A stretch of 64,000 nt of DNA from Brachionus plicatilis (GCA_010279815.1 QEOQ01000439.1:693101-757100); one strand, 5' to 3'; numbered from the stretch's first letter, positions 23,386 to 35,574 are shown. Notes: generated from the letters alone by a model not told the origin. A program made the numbers and translations.

Positions 23386-23846
23386 CAGTTTTTCGTAGCA
23401 GTACTGTAAAATAAAATAAATTAAAAAATAAAGTTGGTTGGTTTGGTAAATTCTTTTTGTTAGGAAGAAATTTTTTAAGGTTTTTATTCTATCGATTGAA
23501 TCTTAAAACTATCGTAAAATTACGTAAAATTACCAAAGTAAAAAAAGTAAATTTACCGGATTTTACGTAATTTCACGTAAAATTACCGGAAATTACGTAT
23601 TTTTACGTAAAAAGTAAAAATTCCAAAAAATACTACTTTTTTTGAGAATTTTGACATTTTTTGACTTTTTTGAAATTTTTTGGTCCTGAATTCGAAAAAA
23701 AAAATTTACTTTTTTTCACGTAATTTTACGTGAAATTTTATTTAATAGTGGTAAATTTGTGTAATTTTTAGTAAAAAAAAGTAATTTTTTTTCGAATTTT
23801 ACAGGAATTTAATAAAATTACGAAATTTGGTAAATTTACCATTTAC
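23386..23846. repeat. Orphan CAGTACTG transposon end and partial inverted copy of the 24.4-kb MITE
   Basis: 23386-23406 is a right-type end (TTTTTCGTAGCAGTACTG before TA) with no recognisable body to its left. 23513-23846 is the reverse complement of about 24485-24790, highly similar, with many ACGTAA words. Confidence 0.65.
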
Positions 23847-23894
23847 ATGTTGCTCTTAAAAATCTTAAAAATTCTTAAGTAAAAGCTTTTCTTC

Positions 23895-24350
23895 TTATCT
23901 GTTTCTTACAGCAAAATTTGTTGCTCCCTTAAATGAAATCCCAGCCCAAATATTCAGTTTTCCTTCATATTTTGAAGTACTTGGAATATTGGCTGGATAT
24001 TTAGCAGGATATCTTAAATGGTATATTGGCCTTTCCGAGAGTCGAATTGTGGTTTCATCAACAAATATGCAGTTTGTGAACTCAAAATTTTGAAACTTTA
24101 AACACCAAATAAGTCTAACTAATTTTTGATAATCTGTTAATATAAGTGATTTTCTTAACCGTCGGTAACGCAAGCCTAAAAAATTGTTTGAAATATCTTA
24201 TATTAATTTTGAACAAAATTAATTACCTGCTTTAAATCGATATCTACAACGCTACTAGATACACTTTTTCTGAATTTTTTCTCAATTAAATATGCAACTT
24301 CAACAGAAGAAATACAGCCTTTTCTTTCTTCAGTTATTATCTTATTTTAA
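23895..24350 (-). pseudogene. Tc1-like transposase remnant
   Basis: Two minus-strand segments joined by a plausible 50-60 bp intron (about 24174-24230). The upstream part reads CISSVEVAYLIEKKFRKSVS, a Tc1-type helix-turn-helix linker. The downstream part reads GLRYRRLRKS...FTNCIFVDET...KLNIWAGISFKGAT, covering the second-aspartate region of a DDE_3 fold. The third catalytic motif (SPDLNPIE-type) is missing, so the copy is dead. It sits between inverted copies of the CAGTACTG MITE. Confidence 0.65.
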
Positions 24351-24434
24351 TATTTAAAGTATAAAAAGGATAATATTATAAATTTTGTAAATGGCTTTCT
24401 TCTTACTAGAAAAAATTATAGTTAATTTATTGTA

Positions 24435-24832
24435 CAGTACTGCTATGACTTACGGAACATACGGCTATAATTTACGGAAAATTACGTAGTTTTAGGTAAA
24501 TTTACCAAATTTCGTAATTTTATTAAATTCCTGTAAAATTCGAAAAAAAAAATTACTTTTTTTTACTAAAAATTACAAAAATTTACCACTATTAAATAAA
24601 ATTTCACGTAAAATTACGTGAAAAAAAGTAATTTTTTTTTTTTCGAATTCAGGACCAAAAAATTTCAAAAAAGTCAAAAAATGTCAAAATTCTCAAAAAA
24701 AGTAGTATTTTTTGGAATTTTTACTTTTTACGTAAATTTACGTAAAATCCGGTAAATTTACTTTTTTTACTTTGGTAATTTTACGTAATTTTACGTGAAA
24801 TTACGTAAAAACAGTTTTTCGTAGCAGTACTG
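24435..24832. mobile_element. 398-bp Tc1/mariner-type MITE with TA duplication
   Basis: Starts CAGTACTGCTATGAC, ends TTTTTCGTAGCAGTACTG, and is flanked by TA on each side. The interior has TTACGTAAAATTACC words and no frame. A related inverted copy at 23513-23846 gives the locus an inverted-repeat structure around the transposase remnant. Confidence 0.75.
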
Positions 24833-24994
24833 TAAATAAAAACATTTGCATTAAGTCAAGTGAATCAAATTTTTGATTTTGATAATTAAATTCATCTTTC
24901 TCAAAAAATTGCCTTATTGTCTAAAATTGTTCACAAATTTTGTAATTAAAATTATTAACAAGTCTTAAAAGGGTTTTATTTAAAATTTCAAAAT

Positions 24995-27129
24995 TTAAAA
25001 CTCTTTAATTTCATACAAATCAGCTCTCTTTTGATTCAGATAAGGCATATTGGTTCTGATTTCATTCAATTTATCCATATCTAAAAGAAAAAAATTTTAA
25101 ATAACTAGATTTTGCCGGTTTTGTTAAGTTCAGTACAAAAGAACAGAACAAAATCTTAAAAAATTGAATAAATTTTTTGATAAAAGTTTAAAATAGTTCC
25201 GTAACATGTTGCGACATTCAAAGTTGAATCAACTGTGGTCTTTTAGAGAAAATGAATTTTTTACTTAATAATATAATTATGAGATTAAAATAATAATCTA
25301 ATCTGTCAAAATTCTTAATGATTGTATCACATCCTGGATCTAGCCGACTAGGTGAAACACAATTCGCTCAATCTAAAAAGAGTTAAAGGTAATATAAAAA
25401 AGAAATAAGGAAATGATAAAAATTTTGAGAGATTGAGTTGGAATCAGAGTTGTTTAAAAGTCCCAAAAAAAGTCCAAGTCAAGACTTTATTTTTTGAGAC
25501 TTTTTAGAGACTGTCACTTGAGACTGGTAGGAATATCTTTTTTTTTAAAGGAAGCAATTAAGTATATAAAAGATAATTCATATGATAAATCCACTGCACA
25601 ATTCTTTGTATTAATACAATATTTAATAACACAATTTTTTTATTTTTAGTCTTATTAATACACCAAATAGCGTTCTATTGAAATTTTTCCTAGATATTTG
25701 ATAGAGATATGCACAATTTATTCTAGTAGGTGATCTTAATGCAGGTGAAGCACATATATCATAAAGATAGTTGAGCATTGCACACCATTAAGTTAAGTCT
25801 TCGAATATACTTAAGTCACTTTCTTCACCAATTAGTAAATTATCACCAATACCTTCTAAAAAAAGATTCAATATTCTAACTTTTATAGTCTGCCACTAAT
25901 CGGAATTTCTTAAATTAGTCTCATATTTGTCTTTTTTTGGTTTAAATTAGAAATTTAGACAAAGTCTCTATTTTTTTTCTATATTTTTTTAAAAAAATTC
26001 TACATTTCGTCTTTCTTTATTTTGTCCGCCTCCCACATAAATCAGCTAAATTTCAAAAAATTTCTACCCTAATCCGATATTGGTCCACCTTTTCTTTAAC
26101 AAAAAAAATTAAGTAAACCCGAGAATAAGAATTGTTCCCATTAAAGGTGAACTATGGTTCACCTAAATGACTAGACCCCAAAATTTTATGCTATCATGTA
26201 ACTGGTGATCAGCATCAAGACAAATATTACCAAGTTAAGTGATCAAATTCTGATAAAAACCCTAAAAACTAAAAAAATTACCAATATCGGCATAAACAAC
26301 TTCTTCGCCAGATCCAGCTTTACAAACTATTTCACCATAAGGGTTGGACACAGAGCTGTGGCCCCATGCTTTGTAATCTGCATCCATACATCTTGCTGGA
26401 GACACAGCAGCGACATATAGTTGATTATCGACAGCTCGACTTCGAATTAATAGTTCCCAATGAGCAGGGCCTGTTGTTAGATTAAATGCACCTGGGTAGA
26501 AAATCATGTGACAGCCCTTTTTTTGGTAAAGAGCTGCCATTTCAGCAAATCTAATATCATAACAAATTCCAATTCCTATTTTTCCATAACCTTGAGAATT
26601 TTTTTTTTTTAATTTAAAAATAAATCTAACAATTTTAACTAACAAGTGTCAACTATGGTCAATTGATTTCCTGGACTTAAATTAGTACTTTCTTTGAATG
26701 TAATTTTTCCGGGTATGTCTATGTCGAATAGGTGTACCTTTAAAATAAAAATTGAAAAAACAAAAGACATTTTTTTTGTTCCACCTTTCTGTGTTTGGCA
26801 ATTAAATTTCCTTCAGGATCAAAAACAATGCAGGTGTTGTAGAGTGTGTCATCTTCTCTCTCCGGTATGGATCCTCCAATTAGATAGACCTTGTTTTCCT
26901 TTGCTGCATTTGCCAAAGCTTTGGTGGTCTCTCCGTCGGGAATATGCTCACTGTATTCTGGAAAGTATTTAACCCCGTAAGGACTGTTAAAACATTCGGG
27001 AAGGGATATTATTTTAGCGTTGTTTTTGGCAGCTATCGAGATATATTCGACTGCACGTTTAATGTTTTCATTCTTGTTGCTTGACACAAGCAGTTGAATC
27101 AAAGCAGTTCGAAATTCTTTATTAGACAT
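24995..27129 (-). CDS. NIT2: Omega-amidase NIT2 (nitrilase superfamily)
   Basis: Four exons: 27129-26785, 26737-26644, 26590-26282, 25080-24995; 834 nt, 277 aa, against about 276 in vertebrate NIT2. It hydrolyses alpha-ketoglutaramate and alpha-ketosuccinamate, closing the glutamine transaminase route. Catalytic triad visible: Glu45 in LPECFN, Lys115 in KHRK just before the first splice, and Cys156 in GICYDIRF. Other landmarks are [24 protein letters not shown] and WGHSSVSNP. The start is the ATG of [13 protein letters not shown], which fits the family; a longer frame upstream is AT-rich and unlikely to be used. The last intron is about 1.2 kb and holds a MITE scrap; the others are 47-53 bp. 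Exon 2 has a GTTAGT donor. The C-terminus ([12 protein letters not shown]) is family-like. Confidence 0.92.
25445..25526. mobile_element. Truncated AAGTCC-family MITE in NIT2 intron 3
   Basis: Starts CAGAGTTGTTTAAAAGTCC and carries AAGTCCAAGTCAAGACTT; the right terminal motif is absent. Flanks GTTGGAAT and GTAGGAAT match 7 of 8, but the missing end makes that duplication doubtful. Confidence 0.6.
25690..25765 (+). pseudogene. LINE endonuclease scrap
   Basis: A short frame reads [12 protein letters not shown], matching the V-G-D-x-N core of APE-type LINE endonucleases, then hits a stop. Very short, so uncertain. Confidence 0.35.
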
Positions 27130-27527
27130 TTTAAAGAAGATTTTAATAGAAACGAAATAAGATTTGATAAAGAAATACTTGAAAACATTTTTATGCTTTT
27201 TTTTTAGATTATTTTTGATAAGAAATTTTAAATTAATATATTTATTTTTGAGAATCACGTGGCTTTTTTAACATGCATTTTTAATTATTTAATCTATGAA
27301 AAATATTTAGAAATTTATTCAATATTTAAATATGAATTTAATTATTTATTTATTTTTTAAATGATACTCGAACTTGTATTTTAAAAAAATTTAATTACTC
27401 GAGTATTTTCTTGTATTTTTATTTTATATTATTAAAAATATAGTTGTGAATAAATTTTTAAAATTTTAAGATTTTTTTTAATTTTATTTTGTGAATAAAG
27501 TTTTGATATAAAAAAAATCTCTTTCAA

Positions 27528-27883
27528 GGGCAATGTGAAATTTTAGTACAAAAATTACAGTACAAAAAGTAAAAACGCTATAATTTATTTTCTAATTGTG
27601 CAAAAATGACTCTATAAAAAGTACAATATTGTACAAATTTTGTGTAACCGAATTCCAAGCTCTGCAAAAACTCTGCAATTTTCTGTAAAATGCACACCAT
27701 TAAAAAATGTTTGATTAAAAAATGCAATAAATTGCAGAGTTTTTGCAGAGCCTGGAATTCGGTTACACAAAATTTGTACAATATTGTACTTTTTATAGAG
27801 TCATTTTTGCACAATTAGAAAATTAAATTATAGCGTTTTTACTTTTTGTACTGTAATTTTTGTACTAAAATTTCACATTGCCC
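27528..27883. mobile_element. 356-bp near-perfect palindromic foldback element
   Basis: Starts GGGCAATGTGAAATTTTAGT and ends with its reverse complement. Two arms of roughly 160 nt are nearly identical in inverse (including ACAATATTGTAC and CGAATTCCA..CTCTGCAAAAACTCTGCA) around a short unpaired centre. TTTCAA is present on both sides (27522-27527 and 27884-27889), a probable 6-bp duplication. It lies about 400 bp upstream of the NIT2 start codon. The frame across it is only palindrome. Confidence 0.85.
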
Positions 27884-27889
27884 TTTCAA

Positions 27890-29262
27890 GCGATATTATA
27901 GTTCATATTTTTGTTATTAAAATTTAAAATTTAAACAGAAAAAATTTAAAATTCCACCTAAACAGCAAAGTCAAACATTATGCCAGATATCAATCGTGGA
28001 GTTGTTAATCGAAAACAGACAAAAATCTTATTTCCCTTTTCTTTTTATATGACAATTTTATTTTCAAATATTAATTAATTTTTATTTATTTTTATTTTTA
28101 TTTAATTCTTTAATATTTACTTCTCCTAAAAGGAGGCTAATTCAATAATAATAATAAAAAATTTTTCAATAAAATGCGTTATTTTTTAAATGAACTAAGG
28201 AATCATGGTATGACCTTAAGTTATTAGCAATTATTAGAACTTTTGATAGTTTTATGTTTGGTGCCTTTTTACAACTCATAATTTAATGGATAATTGAGGA
28301 CCCATTTCTTTGTAAACGATGTGGACAATGATATGGGTTTAATTTTTTTATTATTTATTGTTATCTTTTTTAATTTCATAAAAACTATGGAGAATGCAAA
28401 AACTTTCCATAAATCCTTGCAAATTACCCCGAGGATCTGGTTTTTAAATAAGATTAAGCATAAGACACCTAGGACTTTACCCCAACTTTTTTAAATTTCA
28501 TTTTCACTTTAACCCCATGGCTCATAAAAAAATTAAAAACTAACCTTATAATGTAAACTATTATGTGAGTGTGCTTTATTTTAATTTATCATATAATCCC
28601 ATAGGATGAAAAAATTGAAAATGATATTTGCTTTTACTATGAAAAATTTAAATTTAAATCCATGTCAAAAAATGCTTTATCTTTATTTGGTAAAATTTGG
28701 TAAAATTCAAAACGGCCAATTCAAAATTCAAAATTTTTGAAAAAATTTCTTATTTTTCCAAATATCGAGAATTTAAGAATGTTTTTTTTTTTAAAATTTA
28801 AAAATAACTATTTTTTTAACCAATTTATGAAGTATCAAAACTTTCTTAAATTCTCGATTTTTGGAAAAATAAGAAATTTTTTCAAAAATTTTGAATTTTG
28901 AACGAAATTTTTCGTAAAATACCTCTTTTTCATTTTTCGGATTTTACGTTAATTTACGTAGAATGTGGTAAAATTTGGTTAATTGTTATCAAATCGTTAT
29001 CAAATCACCACTGTATATATGAATCATTAATGAGTTAGGAACCATTTCACCTAAATTCAACGATGAAAATTCATATATTGCATCGAAAATAATTGATAAA
29101 ATAATATTTTAATAGATCATAATTTATTTAATTTTTAAATAAATTTTTTTAATTTTTCAAATAATTTTTAAGAAGATAATAATAAGCAAAAGTTTATAAA
29201 CAAAATTTTTTTTTCGAAGTTTATCTACATTTTTGATTCGAAAATTGTAGTAAAGAAACGTT
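27890..29262. repeat. AT-rich spacer with a second retroelement tail type and an inverted repeat
   Basis: 28123-28135 is a CTCCTAAAAGGAG hairpin followed by an ATAATAATAA tail, a retroelement-like 3' end of a second type. 28725-28790 and 28845-28905 form a ~60-bp inverted repeat (AATTTTTGAAAAAATTTCTT). No gene seen. Confidence 0.55.
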
Positions 29263-29575
29263 AGTAAATTTTAGATCTTTTATATCGTGTTTGGGAGGCC
29301 TTAGATATGCTTACAAGGATGAGCGAATTAATTACTTTGGAGATTTGAATAGTGATCTTTCAAGAAGCAAACGTTTTGATAAGCTACTTAGATTCTTTTT
29401 GGATGAGAATGAACTAATTGACTGTTTTGATCTTATCATACTAAAAAAAATTAAAGATTAGTCAAAGATTGACCATATTAAAAAATGACAGACTAGGAAT
29501 CAAAGACTTCAACATACATACTGATCCTTTTAACCTTAGTGATCATAATCCTTTTTTCTGTGAATTGGATACATG
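29263..29575 (+). pseudogene. LINE endonuclease-domain fragment
   Basis: Reads YFGDLNSDLSRSKRFDKLL..., then KIDHI and, after a frameshift, FNLSDHNPFFCELD. The GDLN, IDH and SDHNP motifs are those of the APE endonuclease of non-LTR retrotransposons. At least one stop and one frameshift. Confidence 0.7.
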
Positions 29576-30099
29576 ATTTTTAGCAAGACCGATACTGACA
29601 ATCAACCCTTTATCACACGTAAATTTCATCAATTTAGTTGGAAGGATAAATTTTTTAAATAAAATTTCAATTATATACATATATTTATTAAATTTAGTTC
29701 CGATTTTTTTCATTTTTACACATAGAATAAACTCAAAAATTGGAAGAATCCTTAATTTTGACTTATACGAATTCGAATTTAATTCTACATTTTTTTAATT
29801 TTTTTTTTTTTAATTCTGGAATAAACGCCAGAAATTTATTAGAACATTAGTTAAATTTAGCTTTTATTATTAGAACATTTCTTAATTTTAACCGGAATTC
29901 TCAAAAAATTCAAAAAAATTACTTTAATTTGGTTTCGATGGGAACTATTCCATATAGAATTCCGGTTAAATTTCAGGTTTATTCCTAGTATGCTGGGCAA
30001 AGGTTTACGGTAATAGAAATTTAAATTTAAAAAAAATGATTAAGATTATTCAACATACAATATTCTATTAAATTAAAATAGTATTTTATCGAGTCGGTT

Positions 30100-30480
30100 A
30101 GTCCATTGTTGTTACATTCAAGGCACCATTCAATCCAAATAACACTGAATGCTAGATCATATTCAGTGCAATTTATATGAGTCAGATCTTCTACTTTTGA
30201 TTACTGTTTAATAAAAGAAGTATTCTCTCTATCAAATATCTTGTAATCTTTCCTTAAGAATTCAAATACGTTTTTACATAATTGGTTATTGAGAATTTGT
30301 TTGACAAAGAATACTTTATGCTTATAATAAATTTGTCTAATAGACTCCAATTTTAGTGCTTTGTTCAAAGGTTTTGTTTTTGTAAATTTACTGAGTCCAA
30401 TAAATCGTTTTATTAAAATATTTTGCCGTATATCAAATTCCTTTAAACTCTTTTCATTAATAAAGATATTATCTAAATGA
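30100..30480 (-). pseudogene. LINE reverse-transcriptase C-terminal fragment
   Basis: A minus-strand frame of about 95 residues reads RQNILIKRFIGLSKFTKTKP, then LNKALKLESIRQIYYKHKVF, typical of the region after the RT domain in Jockey/CR1-like LINEs. It ends at a stop and continues as weakly related sequence. It lies downstream of the UTX stop codon on the same strand. Confidence 0.6.
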
Positions 30481-31032
30481 TATCTATAGATTGAGTGAAG
30501 GCAAAAGATCGACTTGAGTGAAAATAAAAATTAATGGCCCTTTGCTCCACTAGGAGCGAAAAGGGAAAAAAAAGTTCTTCAAACAGCTTGATACACGCAA
30601 AAAATAAAACAAATAAAATTTTAAAAAATTTATTCTTTTTTTTGTTTTTGTTCAAAGAGTAAAAATAAAATTCAAATCGTTATTTTAATTAAAATAAAAA
30701 ATTATACAATTAACCGAATCGAGCCGTAATAATATGCAACGAAAAAAAAAACCAAGCTTCCCTTGTCTCAAATATAAATAATGTATCAGTTTAGATAGGC
30801 CGCCAGTACACTGTTACGCAAAAATGTATACACAAATGAGAGGATCGAACCATCATCACCAAATCATGCCTAATCAAACAAAAGAATAGCAAATTTACAA
30901 ACAACTCACAAACTAACAATAAACTAAATTTGTACACTTTAAAAAACAAAAAACGGAAACAGGATTATTCTTTGATGAATCAACAGTGCCAATTTAACAA
31001 ATATCAAAAGCAGAGCTGGTATAGGGAGTGGA

Positions 31033-32693
31033 TCAGGTGGCGATTGTGGCGCCTAGCGCACTCTGCACACCGGGCACATACAGCTGAAACTGGTCGTAGA
31101 CAAGCCTTAGCTCGTCCATGCCGAACTGGTTGAGAATGACAAAGTTGTCGAGCAGATGATTGCGCTTGCGGGCACACGCCTGACAATGCACCACGTGCTG
31201 CACCCGCTCATGGCTCTTTTTGGCCGGCTCTACCGCCTGCTCGGACACAAACAAAACGTTGAACACCTCGCACTCACAGTCGAAGCAGTAGTGGGCCGGC
31301 TCGTCCGGCTGCCTCGCCTGATACTTAAGATCACAGCCGCAATTCTGCACATAATTGATGGCCAACTGACACTGCTTCAGCGACTGCATCAGCACATACT
31401 TGACGTACTCGAACAATCGTCTGTCCGTGACCTTGATATTGCGCGCCAAATTCCACGTCAAATGCACCATGGGCACTAAGCTCTTGTACAGCTTGAGTCT
31501 GTTCCACTCGTAGCGCTCAATGGCCGACCTGTACTGCATGTAGAGCATCGGTCCCACGTTCCACGACACATTGTTGCACCAGCCCACCGCCTGCACCCAA
31601 TGCACACATCCCGCATTCACCCAGACCAGGTCGCCCGGCTTCTGCAAAAATCTGTACACCGGCACGCCCCGCTCTCTCACTTGCTCCAAATCGGGCCACC
31701 AGCTCTCCGTCAAATAGTCCACTTTGTTCTTGTCGCACAGCGACTCCATTGTCTTCCAGTGCTTTTCGTGCACGCCAAACCATTCGCAGTCGCCCGGTCC
31801 TATGTTCAAGTTGAGCGAACAAAAGTTGTTGTTCTCTTGGTGGCCGGGCGTGCGACAACCGGGCACTTTCAAATACATTTGCATGGTGTTCACTCCGTAG
31901 ACTTTGTAGCCCACGTGACTCAACATGTTTGCCGAGGACACAAAGCGCATGAACGGCGGCAATTTGGCCATTTCGCCGATTTGTTTCGACCACTTTTTTT
32001 CGTCGGACAGGTCAAGGTTGGTGGCAAATTTAATTTGGCGAAATTTTTTCACAGCCACCTTGAGCTTTTGTTCTCTGACCGCCTCTTGAAACGAATTTGC
32101 CTGGTACTTGGCATACTTGAGCAAAGTGGTGTACGACGGCGAGCTGTCGCACTTCCAGGTCTTGGCGCGGCCGTTCAGCTCCCAGTTTTCGTCGGACACC
32201 TGTTGTCGCTGGTTGCGCACCTCGACTATGAGCTCGGGGTCAGTGTCGATTAGGCTTTTGGTGGAGAAGAGTGACAGGTCGAGCTTGAGCGCGCTGCCGA
32301 GGCCGCGCACCACCGATATGGCCTTGCTGAGACAAAAGTACTGCAAGTTGGCCGAGTAGCAGTCTTTTTTGGTCTCCAGGATGACGCTGGGCGCCGCCGG
32401 GCTCAGGTTGGCGCCGCGGGCCGGCTCGTGGCCGTCGCCGTACGGCATCGAGTCGTCGGCGTCGTCCGACTCGGTGTCGTTGTCGTCGTCGTCGTCGCTT
32501 AGGTCAAATGATAGATCGGACTGTTCGTGTGTCGCCGTGCGCACTCGGTCTCGCAGCCGGCCCGGCTTCAAATAGCACTGGTTGTGGATGCCGTTGAGAC
32601 CGAACGATTTGCACGAGTCCAACAGCTCCGCTGATGACATGCCGATGTTTATGCGCGAGTTGAGAATGTCGTCGTCGCTAACCTCAATGTCAC
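31033..32693 (-). CDS. KDM6A: UTX/KDM6 histone H3K27 demethylase, exon 7 (JmjC and zinc domain)
   Basis: Last and largest exon of a 1405-aa gene (exons 53404-52619, 52563-52351, 52299-52241, 42645-42464, 42399-42365, 37298-36017, 32693-31033). The protein removes methyl groups from H3K27 using Fe(II) and 2-oxoglutarate, in the nucleus, usually within MLL3/4 complexes. Here lie SSAELLDSCKSFG, the conserved pre-JmjC LFSTKSL, and JmjC with the Fe ligands His1137 and Glu1139 (PGHQENNNF) and His1217 (NAGCVHW). The UTX zinc domain follows, with C1322-x2-C1325 and C1356-x2-C1359, then the VYDQFQL C-terminus. All catalytic residues are present, so it should be active. The exon is far GC-richer than its surroundings. 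An acidic DDDDDNDTESDD stretch sits near its start. Confidence 0.95.
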
Positions 32694-32946
32694 CTGTTGT
32701 TTGAAAAAAAAAGTTTATTTTTTGCTATTTGTTATTATTAATTTTTTTTTTTTAAACGATNNNNNNNNNNNNNNNNNNNNNNNNNNNNNNNNNNNNNNNN
32801 NNNNNNNNNNNNNNNNNNNNNNNNNNNNNNNNNNNNNNNNNNNNNNNNNNNNNNNNNNNNNNNNNNNNNNNNNNNNNNNNNNNNNNNNNNNNNNNNNNNN
32901 NNNNNNNNNNNNNNNNNNNNNNNNNNNNNNNNNNNNNNNNNNNNNN

Positions 32947-34369
32947 CTACTGGAACGCATAGTATATTCAAGATTATACAATTATTTGGAACAAAATTCA
33001 CTACTTATCCAGGAGCAATCTGGATTTAGGAAACACCGGCGAACATCAGATAATCTTTTCTTTTTAATTCAAAAAATTGTGGAATCATTTAATAGAAAAA
33101 AAAGAGTTATCAGCCTTTTTTTTGATATTTCTAAAGCCTTTGATTGGGTTAGGCATAAAGGTTTACTTTTTAATCTGATTAAAATATATCCACCTCATTA
33201 CTTGATTATCTGGATTGGATCCTTTTTAGACTCTAGGACATTTAAGGTAAATGTGAATGACCATCTGAGCGAAGAATATCAAATAACTGCTGGTGTTCCT
33301 CAAGGCTCAGTAATTAGTCCTCTTTTATTTAGTATATTTATTAATGACATCCCCAAAAGAAATAAAACAAATAATGAATACTCTCTACTTTTCGCAGATG
33401 ATCTAGTTACATTCTTCATTTATAACAAAAAGGGGAACCTAGAAAATAAGATTAATAAATACACCAACGAACTAGAGAAATGTCTCATTAAATGGAAAAT
33501 GAAGATATCAGTTGAAAAGTCGTGTTCAGTATTCTTTTCTAGGTACAAAAAAGAGAGTGATAATCTAAACTTAAAAATTTATGGAAACAAAATAGTGAGC
33601 CAAAAAGAAATCAAGTTTCTTGGTATTAAATTTGATTCTTAGTTAAACTTTAATATACTGGTAGACGAAATTAAAGAACGCTGCAATAAAAGACTAAATA
33701 TTATTAAGATATTGTCAAACAAAAATTGGGGTCTCAATCAAAACACACTTGGAAATTTATATAAATCTTTAGTCGGATCAATCTTAGACTATTCTTTTCC
33801 TTGCTTAAATTCATTTTCAGAAATAATATCAAAAAACCACAAGTAATTCAGAATACAGCAGTCAGGTCTATTCTTAAATTAAAATATGATACTTCCTCCA
33901 ACATCGTGCATCATGAGGCTTTTAATAAACTAAAATTACTAACAGTCTCGAATCGGCTTTTTGAATTGAGTGAGAGATATGTTTGGACAGGACTGAGTCA
34001 TTCTATTCCATTGGTTGAAAGACTGGTGAAGGAATACAAAGAAGGTTTCGAATCAAGACATATTGAATACCCAACTCCATTGTGTAATTGCTATCTTACT
34101 ATTTCTTCTTTTTTTCCTGAAACTTGAACTATTTAAACATGTGCCACATGTAACAATCTTTTCCAATTTATGTCTTTTCAACTTTCATTTTTTTAGCTTA
34201 TTTACTTTATTTTGATTCTTTTTTTTTATCTCATTTTATTAACTTTAATTTTATTTTTATTTTATTTCATTTTTATTTTATTTTTTTTATTTTACTTTTT
34301 AACTTATTCTGAAAGAGCTTTAGCTCGGTACAGAAAACAAATAAATAAATAAATAAAAATAAATAAATC
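32947..34369 (+). pseudogene. LINE reverse transcriptase with 3' UTR and tail (Jockey/CR1-like)
   Basis: The frame emerges from the gap with RT motifs LLERIVYSRL, GFRKHRRTSDN, FDISKAFDWV, AGVPQGSVISPLLF and the catalytic LLFADDL. It breaks at TAG 33640-33642, is open again in the same frame, then shifts frame near 33826 into the segment 33801-34127 (C-terminal region ending CNCYLTISSFFPET). The 3' UTR ends in GAGCTTTAGCTC (34315-34326) and a long AAATAAATAAAT tail. The 5' part is hidden in the gap. Inserted in UTX intron 6, opposite strand. Confidence 0.88.
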
Positions 34370-34489
34370 ACTATTTTATCAATAATTTTGCTGTAAATCA
34401 CCACTATTCTTAATAAATACCTAACTATTCTTAATAAAAGTTAAACCTAAATAAATAATTGATAATAGAGAATTACAAAAATAAAAAAT

Positions 34490-34700
34490 CAAGCAATTAT
34501 TGAAAATGAATTTTTTTAAATTATTCCAAACCATTTCAATCGGATTCAAATTAGGAGAATTCAAAAGGGACTTAAACTCAAAAAAATACTTGAGTATTAG
34601 CTTTTTTTTGAAACCTTTCCTTACAAATTTTATTACATTTCTTTCTTAGGAATTATTGCAAATCGCTGACCTATGTTTTGGGTTTTATCTTGGTGCAACT
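34490..34700 (-). pseudogene. Tc1-like transposase C-terminal relic
   Basis: The minus strand reads KLHQDKTQNIGQRFA, resembling the LHQDNAPxH motif, then stops, then SLLNSPNLNPIEMVWNNLK, the SPDLNPIE-VW third-acid motif of Tc1/mariner with D replaced by N. Stops in between mark it as dead. Confidence 0.7.
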
Positions 34701-34905
34701 TAAAATTAAAATAAATTTTTTTTTTATCTCTTTTTTTAGCAAATGAGATCAAATCTTCAGTCAAAAAATTGTAGAGTTAAGTTCGAAATTAAAAAAAAAT
34801 AAAAAATTAAACTTTATTCTAATTTTTGTATTTATTCTAAGAGTAAAAATTAAATTAAAAATTAAAAAATTCGATTTAATAGCCAAAAAAACCGTATAAA
34901 AACAT

Positions 34906-35157
34906 TTATTTTTTATTTTGCCTAATAATTTTACCATTTTCGTCACGAGGTAGCCTTTTTCTACCACGTTTCTTTGGTGATAATTGATTTGAACAAGTTT
35001 CGATATTGGAAGCTATTGAAATTTGGGATTTGGCTTGGTTGGTCTGAAGGCTCAATTCCCTAAGAAGGTTTCGATTTGTCAAAAATAGATAAAGATCCAA
35101 AAACATATGTTTCACCATTGTCAACTCAAACCGTAAATACAAATAGACATAAGCCAA
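34906..35157 (-). CDS. Unassigned small ORF with basic AT-hook-like tail
   Basis: 83 residues ending SPKKRGRKRLPRDENGKIIR plus a short lysine-rich end. A frameshifted relative of this tail occurs at about 60300-60395 on the plus strand, so it belongs to a repeated element rather than UTX. The TNRNLLRELSLQTN stretch is repeated inverted just outside the ORF (35158-35198). Function unknown; the KKRGRKR motif suggests DNA binding. Confidence 0.35.
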   Translation of the reverse strand: MAYVYLYLRFELTMVKHMFLDLYLFLTNRNLLRELSLQTNQAKSQISIASNIETCSNQLSPKKRGRKRLPRDENGKIIRQNKK

Positions 35158-35307
35158 CTAATCGAAACCTTCTTAGGGAATTGAATCTTCAGACCAACAA
35201 AAAAAAAAATAAAAAAATTTTATAACATGGTTTCGATGGTATTAGTTCCGTATGGAATAAACCCAAATTTTGACATTGTTCCAAGAGTAATGGTCACGAG
35301 TTTACGG

Positions 35308-35357
35308 TTGGTGACCAGTGAATATGTGACCAGTCAGAAAATATACCTGGTCACCAA
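35308..35357. repeat. Perfect 11-bp inverted repeat
   Basis: TTGGTGACCAG (35308-35318) and CTGGTCACCAA (35347-35357) flank another GTGACCAG; a possible stem-loop in UTX intron 6. Confidence 0.6.
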
Positions 35358-35574
35358 ATCGACATAAAGTCACATAACAGGCAAGACCCATAAAATTTTT
35401 TCTTGCGTAATGTTCAATTATTTTTTTTCTTATTCTATTATTAGTCATCTTTATAAAATTGGTACTTATTATAAATAGTGATTATTTACAGCAAAATTAG
35501 TGATGGTATTTTTATAAAAAAGTGACGATTTCTATTAAAAATAGTGATAGTTTAAATACCGCCCAAAATAAACG

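Noticed and set aside
27578..27814. 78-aa frame inside the 27.5-kb palindrome
   Set aside because: Both strands give matching frames because of the palindrome; no coding signal.
32369..32575. Plus-strand frames over UTX exon 7 (also 31156-31479, 31600-32253, 31517-31993)
   Set aside because: Shadows of the GC-rich JmjC exon on the minus strand.
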